Of a DNA stretch of 64,000 nt, positions 46,654-54,906 are shown piece after piece (position 1 is the first letter of the stretch; each line of letters starts with the position of its first letter). A program made the position numbers and the translations under genes. The notes beneath the pieces were generated by a model. It worked only from the letters and a program-made list of their open reading frames with translations. It was not told where the DNA came from and did no database searches. This stretch comes from Brevundimonas nasdae (GTDB lineage Bacteria; Pseudomonadota; Alphaproteobacteria; Caulobacterales; Caulobacteraceae), in the NCBI RefSeq assembly GCF_016654005.1, contig NZ_JAEPWN010000006.1, positions 124,001-188,000 on the forward strand, given 5' to 3'.

Positions 46654-47313
46654 ATGACTGACGCCCCCAAGACCGCCGCCCCCGAGAAGAAGAACCGCCA
46701 GTGGATCAGGCAGGCCGTCGATTTCGGCGCCCTGGCCGCCTTCATGATCAGCTATTTCGTCACCAAGGACATGATCCTGGCGACCTGGGTGCTGGTGGCG
46801 GCGTCGGCGATTGCGCTGGGCGTAGGATTCGCCATCGAGCGCCGGTTTGCACCCCTGCCGCTGATCACCGGCCTGTTCGCCCTGGTGTTCGGCCTGCTGA
46901 CGGTCTTCACCCACGACGACCTGTATGTGAAGCTGAAGCTGACGGTCCAGAATGGCCTGCTGGCCGTGATCCTGCTGGGGTCGATCCCGCTGAAGAAATA
47001 CCCGTTCAAGGCGCTGCTCGGCTCGGCGATCAAGGTCAATGATGCCGCGTGGCGCAAGCTGACCCTGCGCTATGGGCTGTATTTCCTGACGGTCGCCATA
47101 CTGAACGAGATCTTCCGCAGCCCCACCGCCGTGACCGCCATCTGGCACGCTCTGGGCCGCGACACGCCGAACCCGAACGACGTCTGGACCAGCTTCCGCG
47201 GCGTGCTGTGGATTTCGGCCTCGGTCTTCGGCCTGTCGCAGGTGCCGCTGATCATGAAGAACATGATCAAGGACGAGGAGCCGGGTCCGATCTCGCCCGA
47301 CACAGGCCTTTAG
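46654..47313 (+). CDS. yciB: Inner-membrane protein YciB/IspZ (septation protein A family)
   Basis: A 219-residue protein with five to six membrane helices. Family blocks include IRQAVDFGALAAFMISYFVT, TGLFALVFGLLTVFTHDDLYVKLKLTVQNG and RKLTLRYGLYFLTVAILNE, as in YciB/IspZ, which affects cell-envelope synthesis and intracellular septation. It follows ftsY after two bases, the usual alphaproteobacterial order, so the two are co-transcribed. Confidence 0.93.
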   Translation: MTDAPKTAAPEKKNRQWIRQAVDFGALAAFMISYFVTKDMILATWVLVAASAIALGVGFAIERRFAPLPLITGLFALVFGLLTVFTHDDLYVKLKLTVQNGLLAVILLGSIPLKKYPFKALLGSAIKVNDAAWRKLTLRYGLYFLTVAILNEIFRSPTAVTAIWHALGRDTPNPNDVWTSFRGVLWISASVFGLSQVPLIMKNMIKDEEPGPISPDTGL

Positions 47314-47469
47314 GGGACGCTGGAACCTATGGTTTGAGGGCGTGTTTCAGGTCCGACGCCGGGCGTGGCGCGCCTACAGACAAATTGTCGCGCAACCGAC
47401 ACACTTCCCCCGTCAAAACGTAAAGCACTGCTGGTACGCGTTCGGACGAAACAATCGGGGGACGTTCTC

Positions 47470-48078
47470 ATGGTCAAGGCTGGAAAGCTGGCGAAACGGG
47501 TGGGGCCTCTGGGCACCTCGCCCAGCCATCTGATGCATCGCGCCCTGCAGTTGGCGCTGGATATCTATTCCGAAGAGACGGGGCCGGAAGGCCTGACGCA
47601 GCGCCAGTTCGCTGTGCTGGAGGCGACCTCCATCAAGACCGGCCTGACCCAGACGGAACTGGTCCGCATGACCGGCATCGACCGCTCGACCCTGGCCGAT
47701 CTGGTCACCCGCATGACGGCCAAGGGCCTGCTGGAGCGCGAACGCTCGACCCTGGATGCGCGCGCCAAGGCGGTTCGTCTGTCCACGGAAGGGGCGGCGC
47801 GTCTGGAGGCGGCGCGGCCTCTGGTCGAGGCGGCGGACAAGCGGATCATGGCCCTGCTGCCCAAGGGCCAGCGCGAGACCTTCCTGGCGCAGTTGGCGGA
47901 ACTGGCCGCCGCCGCCGACGCCGCGCCGGACGCCGCCAAGGCCGAGGCCAAGGCGGCCAAGAAGGCGCTGAAACAGGCGGACAAGGAAGCCAAGAAGGCC
48001 GAGAAAGCGGCCCGCAAGGCGGACCGCCCGGCCAAGCCCGCCAAGGTTAAGAAGCCAAAAGCCGTCGAGGCGGCTTAG
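47470..48078 (+). CDS. MarR-family regulator with histone H1-like basic tail
   Basis: A 202-residue protein from ATG 47470 (GGGGGA upstream). Residues about 15-145 form a MarR winged helix: QRQFAVLEATSIKTGLTQTELV, the recognition helix DRSTLADLVTRMTAKGLLER, and the wing ERSTLDARAKAVRLSTEG. The last 50 residues are almost only Lys, Ala and Glu (AKKALKQADKEAKKAEKAAR), ending KPAKVKKPKA like eukaryotic H1 tails. This tail is unusual for MarR and should add non-specific DNA binding. A short dyad GACAAATTGTC at 47379-47389 may be its operator. The gene converges on the phasin-like gene with a 4-base overlap. Confidence 0.85.
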   Translation: MVKAGKLAKRVGPLGTSPSHLMHRALQLALDIYSEETGPEGLTQRQFAVLEATSIKTGLTQTELVRMTGIDRSTLADLVTRMTAKGLLERERSTLDARAKAVRLSTEGAARLEAARPLVEAADKRIMALLPKGQRETFLAQLAELAAAADAAPDAAKAEAKAAKKALKQADKEAKKAEKAARKADRPAKPAKVKKPKAVEAA

Positions 48079-48449
48079 GACTTTTTCCGCAGCCGCCTGG
48101 CGTTGGCGGTCGCGGTCTTGTGGATGGGGGCGATGGCCTCGGCCTGCGCCCGCATCAGTTCGGTGTTTAATGTGACGGCCTGTGCCGTCGCACGACCCCA
48201 CCAGCCCAGGGCATAGCGGAACTGGGCCGTGGCGGCCTCGACCGGCGAGCGGGCCTCGGCCAGGGACGCGGCCGCGCGCATGGCGATGGCGCCTTCGTCC
48301 ATCGCCGCACGGCCCAGGCGCTGGCTGATGGCCCCGGCGCTGGCCGCCACCGCATTGGCCGAAGCGGTCATGGCGGCGGCCTTTTCCGAACTCATCAACG
48401 ACAGCTCCTTCAGGTCCTGACCCTTGGGATTGGTCAGGTCCTGCGCCAT
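48075..48449 (-). CDS. Phasin-like protein (start uncertain, may extend to 48545)
   Basis: 124 residues from the first ATG at 48449. The sequence is helical and Ala-rich with MDEGAIAMRAAASLAEARSP, EAATAQFRYALGWWGRATAQ and LNTELMRAQAEAIAPIH, resembling phasins that coat polyhydroxyalkanoate granules. The same frame stays open, with coding-like codons, for 32 more codons upstream (TRKNPSPADAAITGAELLAA) to a CTG at 48545. That CTG overlaps the creatininase stop (CTGA) and has GAGGAA five bases before it. The true protein may therefore have 156 residues with a non-standard start. Confidence 0.7.
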   Translation of the reverse strand: MAQDLTNPKGQDLKELSLMSSEKAAAMTASANAVAASAGAISQRLGRAAMDEGAIAMRAAASLAEARSPVEAATAQFRYALGWWGRATAQAVTLNTELMRAQAEAIAPIHKTATANARRLRKKS

Positions 48450-48541
48450 CCGCGTGGTGCGGGCGGCGATGACTTCAGCCGATGCGGCCAGCAGTTCGGC
48501 GCCGGTGATGGCGGCGTCCGCAGGCGAAGGGTTTTTGCGGG

Positions 48542-49303
48542 TCAGGGGCGTTCCTCGGCGGCGAAGGCCGCGACGTCTCTCAGCAGGCCGGGGATGGCCG
48601 CATCAATGATCTGCTGGCCCTTTTCCGGGCTGGCCTGCGCCGGGTCGGACCCGATGCGGCCATCCGGGAAGCGGGCGCGGTAGTCCAAGGCGTCGCGGAT
48701 CGGACCGTTCGGCGCGATCTTGGGCGAATACGCCGCCGTCTTGATCCGTTCGGGATAGGCCGCCTGGGTGACGGCGATCTCGGACGGGGTGGCGTGCATG
48801 CCGTGGCCCGTGGGGAACAGCTGGTTGCACAGGCTGTTCACGCCTGGCAGGTCCCACCAGTTCTTCAGCTTCAGCACGAACGGCGGCTGTTCCTCGACAT
48901 AGCTCCATTCCGCATAGATTTCGGAGAAGGTCGCTTCGATGGTGGCGACATTGCCGCCGTGCCCGTTCAGGAAATAGATGCGCTCGAACCCGTGGCGGCT
49001 CAGCGACGACACCCAGTCCGTGATCGCGGCCATGAAGGTCGAGGGGCGCAGGGAGATGGTGCCCGCGAACGCCAGATGGTGCTGCGCCATGCCGATGTTG
49101 AAGGTCGGGGCGACGATCAGGTTCTCATCGGTCTTTTCCGCCGCATGGGCGATGATCTCGGGGCACAGCCAGTCGGTGCCCAGCAGGCCCGTCGGCCCGT
49201 GCTGCTCGTTGGAGCCGATGGGCACGATCACCGTCCTGGACAGCGGCTTTCCAGCGTTCAGCGCCGCATCGATTTCAGGCCAGGACGACAGGTGGATCAG
49301 CAT
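48542..49303 (-). CDS. Creatininase-family metal-dependent amidohydrolase
   Basis: A 253-residue protein. Metal ligands are seen in SNEQHGPTGLLGTD (Glu33, His35, Asp44), LNGHGGN and HGMHATPSE, the family set that binds Mn/Zn pairs. Members open cyclic amides (creatininase), deformylate pyrimidine intermediates or trim the mycofactocin peptide. The reaction here is not determinable, since no riboflavin, F420 or mycofactocin genes lie nearby. It is probably coupled to the phasin-like gene downstream, whose frame overlaps its stop. Confidence 0.88.
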   Translation of the reverse strand: MLIHLSSWPEIDAALNAGKPLSRTVIVPIGSNEQHGPTGLLGTDWLCPEIIAHAAEKTDENLIVAPTFNIGMAQHHLAFAGTISLRPSTFMAAITDWVSSLSRHGFERIYFLNGHGGNVATIEATFSEIYAEWSYVEEQPPFVLKLKNWWDLPGVNSLCNQLFPTGHGMHATPSEIAVTQAAYPERIKTAAYSPKIAPNGPIRDALDYRARFPDGRIGSDPAQASPEKGQQIIDAAIPGLLRDVAAFAAEERP

Positions 49304-49403
49304 GAATGCACTCTCACAACGAAACTCTGCGTCCGGGGGGCGACGCAGCAGACTTGGGTTTCATACTGATAGCGCGATCCCGCAGGAGCGGACAGGCCCG
49401 CCT

Positions 49404-50006
49404 CTATGACTGGGGCGCATAGGCGGCCATGAAGACGCGCACGGCCTCCCTGGCGCGCTGCTCGATGCCGTCGGCGTTGATCTGTTCGACGCCCAGCATG
49501 GCCTTCAGATGCCCGTGGCCCATGACCAGGCCCGAGAACATTTCAGCGGCCTCGTCCGGGTTCGGAACCTGCAGTTTTCCCTGCCGGGTCTGATCCGCCA
49601 TCCAGGCCGCCAGCAGTTTCAGGCTGCGTTTGGGCCCGGCCTCATAGATGGCCTGGGCGATCTCCGGCGCCTCAACCGACATCAGCGACACGCCGCGCAT
49701 TGACCCGATCTTGTCGCGGTGGCAGACGCGCTCCAGCAGGGCCAGGCCCAGCGCCTCCAGCACCACGGCCGGTTCGCCCCCGGCCTTCAGCGGCGCGACC
49801 ACGAGGTCCGAGCGCTGATTGGCCAGGGCCTGGGCGATCTCCAGCTTGGAGGCGAAGCGGTTGTAGAGGGTCTGTTTCGACACCCCCGCCAGCTTGGCGA
49901 TCTCCTCCATTTTGGCCTGCAGTCCCTTGTCGGCGAACAGGGTCGTCGCGGCGTCCAGAATCGCCTCGCTTTTCCTCTCGTCGACCTGGCCGCGCCGCCG
50001 GGCCAT
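49404..50006 (-). CDS. TetR-family regulator of the emr efflux operon
   Basis: A 200-residue protein from ATG 50006, which shares one base with the emrB-type stop (TGATG). The N-terminal HTH is RKSEAILDAATTLFADKGLQ then MEEIAKLAGVSKQTLYNRFA (helix-turn-helix about residues 33-55). The C-terminal ligand domain includes SGLVMGHGHLKAMLGVEQ. As the last gene of the efflux operon it most likely represses it and is released by a pump substrate. A TGGAC-N6-GTCCA dyad before the operon is the candidate operator. Confidence 0.92.
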   Translation of the reverse strand: MARRRGQVDERKSEAILDAATTLFADKGLQAKMEEIAKLAGVSKQTLYNRFASKLEIAQALANQRSDLVVAPLKAGGEPAVVLEALGLALLERVCHRDKIGSMRGVSLMSVEAPEIAQAIYEAGPKRSLKLLAAWMADQTRQGKLQVPNPDEAAEMFSGLVMGHGHLKAMLGVEQINADGIEQRAREAVRVFMAAYAPQS

Positions 50007-51625
50007 CAGTGGACGTCCGACGGGGGCGCGCCTGCCTGGGCCTTCACCGGCTGGGCCAGCAGGGTGACGAAGGCTGCCCCGGCGCACATGACGCCCAGCA
50101 GGGCGAAGGCGTCGCCAAAGGCCATGGTCGTCGCCTGTTTCATCAGTATGCCATAGACGGCCTTCATCGCAGAGGCGGCGGGGTCGATGGTGTCGCCGAA
50201 CCTCTGGGCCATGCCCGCGATCAGGCCGCGCACGGCCTGGTCGCCTTGGTTGATCGCGCTGGTCAGTTCGACCATGTGCAGGGCCGTATTGGTGGTCAGG
50301 CTGGTGTTCAGGATCGCCAGACCGAAGGCGCCGCCGACGTTGCGGGCCAGGTTCACCAAGCCGGACGCGTTCTTGACCATGTGCGGCGGCAGGGTGGCCA
50401 TCGTCACCTGCTGCGAGGCGATCATGGCCAGCATCACCCCGATGCCCCGGAAGGCCTGGACTGAGGCGAACTCCCAGAAGCCCCAGTTCTCGGTGACCAG
50501 ACGCGCCTCCCACATGCCGTAGGCGCACATCATGAAGCCGCCGAACATCAGAATGCGCGCGTCCAGCTTGCGCACCAACCGACCGGCGAACGGGGCGGTG
50601 GCGAACATGGCCAGACCCGACACCACCATGGTGGTGCCGACCTCGGACGAGGAATAGGCCAGCACTCGGCCCAGGAACAACGGCAACAGGAAGGTGCCGC
50701 CGAACAGGGCGAAACCGACGATGAAGGTCATGATGAAACCGACCAGAAAGTTGCGGTTTCCAAAGGCGCGCAGCTCCACGATCGGCTGATGATAGGTCAG
50801 CGACCGCCAGATGAACATCGGTCCCGCGACGGCGGCGACCACGGTCAGCAGCAGGATATGGGTGTCTTGGAACCAGTCGTTCTTGGCCCCTTCCTCCAGC
50901 ACGAACTGCATCGACATCAGGAAGGTGGCCATCATGCCCAGTCCCCACCAGTCGAAACCCTTGGCCAGGGTCGGATCGCCCTTGTCGAAGGCGCCGTAGC
51001 GGCCGACCAGGAACAACACCAGAATCCCCGGCCCGACGTTGATGAAGAACAGCCAGCGCCAGCTCAGCCACTCGGTCAGGTGTCCGCCCAGCGTGGGGCC
51101 GACCGTCGGCGCCAGGGTCACGATCAGGCCCATGACGACGCTGGCCGTGACACGCTTGTCCGGCGGGAAGGCGGTGAAGGCGACGGCGAACACGGTCGGG
51201 ATCATGGCCCCGCCGACGAAGCCCTGGATGGCGCGGAACAGGATCATGGCTTCGATCGAGTTCGACAGACCGGTGGCCACGCTCATCAGAACGAAGCCTG
51301 CGCAGGAGACCATGAACAGCCGCTGCGTGCCCCATAGCCGCGACAGGAAGCCCGACAGGGGAATCATGACGACTTCGGGGATCAGATAGGCGGTCTGGAT
51401 CCAGCTGATCTCGTCAGCGGACGCGCCGACGCCGGCCTGTATCTGAGGCAGGGAGGCGGCGACGATCTGGATGTCCAGGATCGCCATGAACTGGCCCACC
51501 ACCATGCCCGCAAAGCCGAGCAGCAGCATGGTCCAGTTGATTTCGGGACGACCGGCGACGGGACCGCCGCCGCCGGACGCTGAGGACGGGACCGAAGCCC
51601 CGTCTGCGGGGCTGGCGGTCGTCAC
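50006..51625 (-). CDS. DHA2-family (EmrB/QacA) multidrug MFS transporter
   Basis: A 539-residue protein with about fourteen membrane helices. Helix 1 contains GQFMAILDIQIVAASLPQI, the EmrB D1 motif, followed by EISWIQTAYLIPEVVMIPLS. Motif A-like GFLSRLWGTQRLF and motif C-like VMGLIVTLAPTVGPTLGG define DHA2 drug/H+ antiporters. With the EmrA-like adaptor upstream and an outer-membrane channel it would pump toxic compounds out of the cell. Its start overlaps the adaptor stop by 4 bases (ATGA). Confidence 0.94.
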   Translation of the reverse strand: MTTASPADGASVPSSASGGGGPVAGRPEINWTMLLLGFAGMVVGQFMAILDIQIVAASLPQIQAGVGASADEISWIQTAYLIPEVVMIPLSGFLSRLWGTQRLFMVSCAGFVLMSVATGLSNSIEAMILFRAIQGFVGGAMIPTVFAVAFTAFPPDKRVTASVVMGLIVTLAPTVGPTLGGHLTEWLSWRWLFFINVGPGILVLFLVGRYGAFDKGDPTLAKGFDWWGLGMMATFLMSMQFVLEEGAKNDWFQDTHILLLTVVAAVAGPMFIWRSLTYHQPIVELRAFGNRNFLVGFIMTFIVGFALFGGTFLLPLFLGRVLAYSSSEVGTTMVVSGLAMFATAPFAGRLVRKLDARILMFGGFMMCAYGMWEARLVTENWGFWEFASVQAFRGIGVMLAMIASQQVTMATLPPHMVKNASGLVNLARNVGGAFGLAILNTSLTTNTALHMVELTSAINQGDQAVRGLIAGMAQRFGDTIDPAASAMKAVYGILMKQATTMAFGDAFALLGVMCAGAAFVTLLAQPVKAQAGAPPSDVH

Positions 51626-52731
51626 TGGGCCACAGGCTCCACAGTCGGTTGCGCGGCGGGGCGGGGGGCGCTGGCGGCGTCGGCGAACAGCTGCCCGCCC
51701 TGGCTCTTCAGGTCGACCTTGATGTCCAGCGACAGGCCGGGGCGCAGGGCCAGACCCCCGTCATTGCGGGCCACGGCGATGCGGACGGGCACCCGCTGGG
51801 TGATCTTGGTGAAGTTGCCGGTCGCGTTCTCGATCGGGATCAGGGCGAACTGCGATCCGGTGGCGGGGGCGAAGCTGTCGACGCGGCCGTGGATCTTGCG
51901 GCCGGGGAAGGCGTCGGCGGTGATCTCCACGTCCTGGCCGATGCGCATCTTGGCCAGTTGCGTCTCCTTGAAGTTGGCGACCACATAGGTGTCGCCCAGG
52001 GGCACGATGGACAGAAGCTGGGCGCCGGCGTTGACGAACTGGCCGACACGGACGCTGCGGGCGCCGACGACGCCGGAGACAGGGGCGCGGATCACCGTGC
52101 GCTCCAGCGCGATGCGGGCCACGTCCAGACGGGCGCGCGCCTGTTCGACGGCGGCAACGCTCTGTTCACGGCTGGAGCTGAGCACGCCGGCCGAGCGCTG
52201 CTCGGCGACCAGGGCGGCCTGGGCCTGCTGGACGGCGGCGACAGAGGTCTGGGCCTGGGCCTGCTCGGTCTGGATGCGCTGCTGCGAGACCCAGCCCTGC
52301 TGGGCCAGCTTGCCGTAACGCTCGACCTCGGCGTGGGCCAGATTGGCCTGGGCGTTCGCCTGGGCGACGGCGGCGGCGCGGGCGGCGACATTGGCCTTTT
52401 CCTGCTGCGACTGGGCGTCGACATTGCCGACGGCGGCGATGGCGGCCTGCAGATTGGCCTCGGCCTGGGCCAGGTCGGCGCGCTGGTCCGCATCGTCCAG
52501 CTTGACCAGAATGTCCCCGGCCTGGACCTGCTGGTTGTCGGTGACCAGAACCTCGGTCACGCGCCCCGACAGCTGCGGGGCCACATTGGTGGTGTCGGCC
52601 TGGACGAAGGCGTTGTCGGTCGCCTCCCAGCGCTGGCCGTTGATCCACCAGATCGCGCCGCCGATGATCAGCAGCACGCCGACGATCCCGGCGGCGATAA
52701 GGGGCAGGCGTTTCTTGAGTTCAGGCGACAT
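51622..52731 (-). CDS. EmrA/HlyD-family membrane fusion protein
   Basis: A 369-residue adaptor from ATG 52731; the frame is open further upstream but family sequence starts with MSPELKKRLPLIAAGIVGVLL. It has one membrane helix (residues about 9-29), a lipoyl half-motif DNAFVQADTTNVAPQLSGRV, a long helical hairpin rich in Ala/Gln (about 85-190), the second lipoyl half VIRAPVSGVVGARSV, and a beta-barrel. It links the EmrB-type pump to an outer-membrane factor. The Ala/Pro tail is typical. First gene of the emrA-emrB-tetR operon. Confidence 0.93.
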   Translation of the reverse strand: MSPELKKRLPLIAAGIVGVLLIIGGAIWWINGQRWEATDNAFVQADTTNVAPQLSGRVTEVLVTDNQQVQAGDILVKLDDADQRADLAQAEANLQAAIAAVGNVDAQSQQEKANVAARAAAVAQANAQANLAHAEVERYGKLAQQGWVSQQRIQTEQAQAQTSVAAVQQAQAALVAEQRSAGVLSSSREQSVAAVEQARARLDVARIALERTVIRAPVSGVVGARSVRVGQFVNAGAQLLSIVPLGDTYVVANFKETQLAKMRIGQDVEITADAFPGRKIHGRVDSFAPATGSQFALIPIENATGNFTKITQRVPVRIAVARNDGGLALRPGLSLDIKVDLKSQGGQLFADAASAPRPAAQPTVEPVAQ

Positions 52732-52777
52732 GTGAACAGTCCGGGGGAGGGTGCGGCGTTTTGAAGCGGCGCTAAAA

Positions 52778-52793
52778 TGGACCCGCGCGTCCA
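52778..52793. promoter_or_regulatory. Candidate TetR operator before the emr operon
   Basis: TGGAC (52778-52782) and GTCCA (52789-52793) are inverse complements with a six-base CG spacer, flanked by A/T runs (AAAA before, AAAAA after). It lies 47 bases upstream of the EmrA-like start and 65 bases before the divergent amine oxidase, where a repressor would block both promoters. Confidence 0.5.
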
Positions 52794-52857
52794 AAAATCA
52801 ATGGGCGTTTGTGCGATGCAATGAACACGATCCATTTTTGTGTGTTTCCATCGCCTC

Positions 52858-54159
52858 ATGACCACATCCGCCGACGCCTCGAATCCCCTTCCGCCCCAGG
52901 TCGATGTCGTCGTGATCGGGGCGGGCGCCGCAGGTGTCGCCGCCGCCCGCCGTCTGATGCGGCCCGGCCTGTCCGTCCTCATTCTGGAGGCGCGGGATCG
53001 CGTCGGCGGCCGGGCGCATACGCTGCGGATTCAGGGCGAGGGCCTCGATATGGGCTGCGGCTGGCTGCACTCGGCCGACGACAATCTGCTGGCGGGTCTG
53101 GTCGAGGGCGAAGGTCTGACGCTGGACAAGACGCCGCCGCCGTGGGGCGCCCAGGCCTTCAATCACGAAAGCACGGCGGGCGAGCGTGAAGACTTCGGCG
53201 AGGCCTTCGACGCTTTTGAACAGCGGGTCGCCGAGGCGGCGGCGCGCGGCGAAGACCGGCCCGCGTCTGATCTGTTCGAGCCGGACAACCCCTGGAACCC
53301 GCGTCTGGACGCTATCTCCGGCGCGCTGAACGGGGCGCGCTTCGCCGAGGTGTCGACCCTGGACTATGACGCCTATGGGGATACGGGCGTGAACTGGCGG
53401 GTGCGAGAGGGCTATGGCCGCCTGATCGCGCGGCTGGCCCGTGCGGTGGACGAGGTCACGGTGCTGGATTGCATGGTCCAGCGCATCGACCGTTCGGGAC
53501 CGCTGCTGCGGCTGGAGACCAGCCGGGGCGGACTTCAGGCCCGGATCGTCATTCTGACCGTGCCCAACAGCCTGATCGCGTCTGAGGCGGTGCGCATAGA
53601 TCCGCCGGTCCCCGCCCTGCTGGAGGCCGTATCAGGCGTGCCTCTGGGGCTGGCGTCCAAGATGCATATGAGCGTGCGCGGCGCTCAGGATTTCCCGCCC
53701 GATTCCCAGCTTTGGACCCGGCGCGACACGCCCCAGACCGGCGGCTATCATCTGCGGCCCTTCGGGCGGCCGATGATCGAGGGCTATTTCGGCGCTGATC
53801 TGGCCTGGGGGCTGGAGGCGGAAGGTCCGGCGGCCCTGTATGATTTCGCGCTCAGCGAACTGGTCGCGGCGCTCGGTTCGGATATGCGAAAACGTCTGGA
53901 GCCCCTCGCCGCCAGCAGTTGGGGCGTCGATCCCTTTTCGCGCGGCGCCTATTCCCACGCCCTGCCGGGCCATGCCGCCGACCGCGCCCGGCTGCGCACC
54001 GCCATCGAGGACCGCATCTTCCTGGCGGGCGAGGCGACGGCGCCGGTCTATTTCGGCACGGCTCACGGCGCCTGGATGGAAGGCGAGCGGGCGGCCAAGT
54101 CGGCGTTGCTGGCCCTGGGACTTGACCCGCGCACCGGCCCCGGCGACAGCGAGGCATGA
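52858..54159 (+). CDS. Flavin monoamine oxidase-family protein
   Basis: A 433-residue FAD enzyme from ATG 52858 (a GTG at 52840 is in frame but leaves a poor N-terminus). The dinucleotide-binding loop VVVIGAGAAGVAAARRL (Gly21-Gly26) is followed by VLILEARDRVGGRAHT, the FAD motif of amine oxidases, and the C-terminal FLAGEATAPVYFGTAHGAWMEGERAA closes the FAD site. It likely oxidises a primary or polyamine, giving aldehyde, ammonia and H2O2. No substrate is indicated; polyamine genes lie 12 kb away and are not linked. It overlaps nth by 4 bases. Confidence 0.9.
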   Translation: MTTSADASNPLPPQVDVVVIGAGAAGVAAARRLMRPGLSVLILEARDRVGGRAHTLRIQGEGLDMGCGWLHSADDNLLAGLVEGEGLTLDKTPPPWGAQAFNHESTAGEREDFGEAFDAFEQRVAEAAARGEDRPASDLFEPDNPWNPRLDAISGALNGARFAEVSTLDYDAYGDTGVNWRVREGYGRLIARLARAVDEVTVLDCMVQRIDRSGPLLRLETSRGGLQARIVILTVPNSLIASEAVRIDPPVPALLEAVSGVPLGLASKMHMSVRGAQDFPPDSQLWTRRDTPQTGGYHLRPFGRPMIEGYFGADLAWGLEAEGPAALYDFALSELVAALGSDMRKRLEPLAASSWGVDPFSRGAYSHALPGHAADRARLRTAIEDRIFLAGEATAPVYFGTAHGAWMEGERAAKSALLALGLDPRTGPGDSEA

Positions 54160-54902
54160 AGCCGACCAAGGCCCGAAAACCCGCCGCGCCCGCCGCCAAA
54201 CGCCCCGCCGTCATGACCGGGGCCTCGGTGCCTGTGCTGCGCTGGCCGCCGGATGAGGACCGGGTGGAGGAGATTTTCCAGCGCCTGTCCGGCGTCATGC
54301 CGGATCCCAAGACCGAGCTGAACTTCTCCAATCCCTATACGCTGGTGGTCGCCGTCGCCCTGTCGGCCCAGGCGACCGATGTTTCGGTGAACAAGGCGAC
54401 GGACAGGTTGTTCGCCGTCGCCGACACGCCGCAGAAGATGCTGGCGCTGGGGGAGGAGGGCCTGATCCCCTACATCGCCTCCATCGGCCTGTACCGGGGC
54501 AAGGCCAGGAATGTCATCGCCCTCAGCCGCATCGTGCTGGAGCAGCATGGGGGCGAGGTGCCGCTGGACCGCGAGGGGCTTCAGGCCCTGCCCGGCGTGG
54601 GACGAAAGACGGCTTCCGTCGTATTGAACGAACTGGGGATCGAGGCGGCGATCGCGGTCGACACCCATGTCTTCCGCGTCTCGCATCGGCTGGGCCTGGC
54701 CAACGCCTCCACGCCGGACAAGGTCGAGGCCCAGCTGTTCAAGGTGGTGCCGGAGGAATGGCTGCCCAAGGCGCACCACTGGCTGATCCTGCACGGTCGC
54801 TACACCTGCACGGCGCGCAAACCGGCCTGCCTGGGCTGCATCATCGCCGACCTGTGCCCGTCGCGGGCGGGCCTGCTGGCGCTGGGCGAGGCCCGGAGTT
54901 GA
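54156..54902 (+). CDS. nth: Endonuclease III
   Basis: A 248-residue DNA glycosylase/AP lyase. The helix-hairpin-helix is LPGVGRKTASVVLNE with catalytic Lys151, and Asp169 stands in AVDTHVFRVSHRLG, 18 residues later as in E. coli. The 4Fe-4S cluster has Cys218, Cys225, Cys228 and Cys234 in C-x6-C-x2-C-x5-C. It removes oxidised pyrimidines in base-excision repair. A basic Ala/Pro/Lys N-terminal extension of about 25 residues is added relative to E. coli. Translationally coupled to the oxidase gene. Confidence 0.96.
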   Translation: MKPTKARKPAAPAAKRPAVMTGASVPVLRWPPDEDRVEEIFQRLSGVMPDPKTELNFSNPYTLVVAVALSAQATDVSVNKATDRLFAVADTPQKMLALGEEGLIPYIASIGLYRGKARNVIALSRIVLEQHGGEVPLDREGLQALPGVGRKTASVVLNELGIEAAIAVDTHVFRVSHRLGLANASTPDKVEAQLFKVVPEEWLPKAHHWLILHGRYTCTARKPACLGCIIADLCPSRAGLLALGEARS

Positions 54903-54906
54903 AGGG

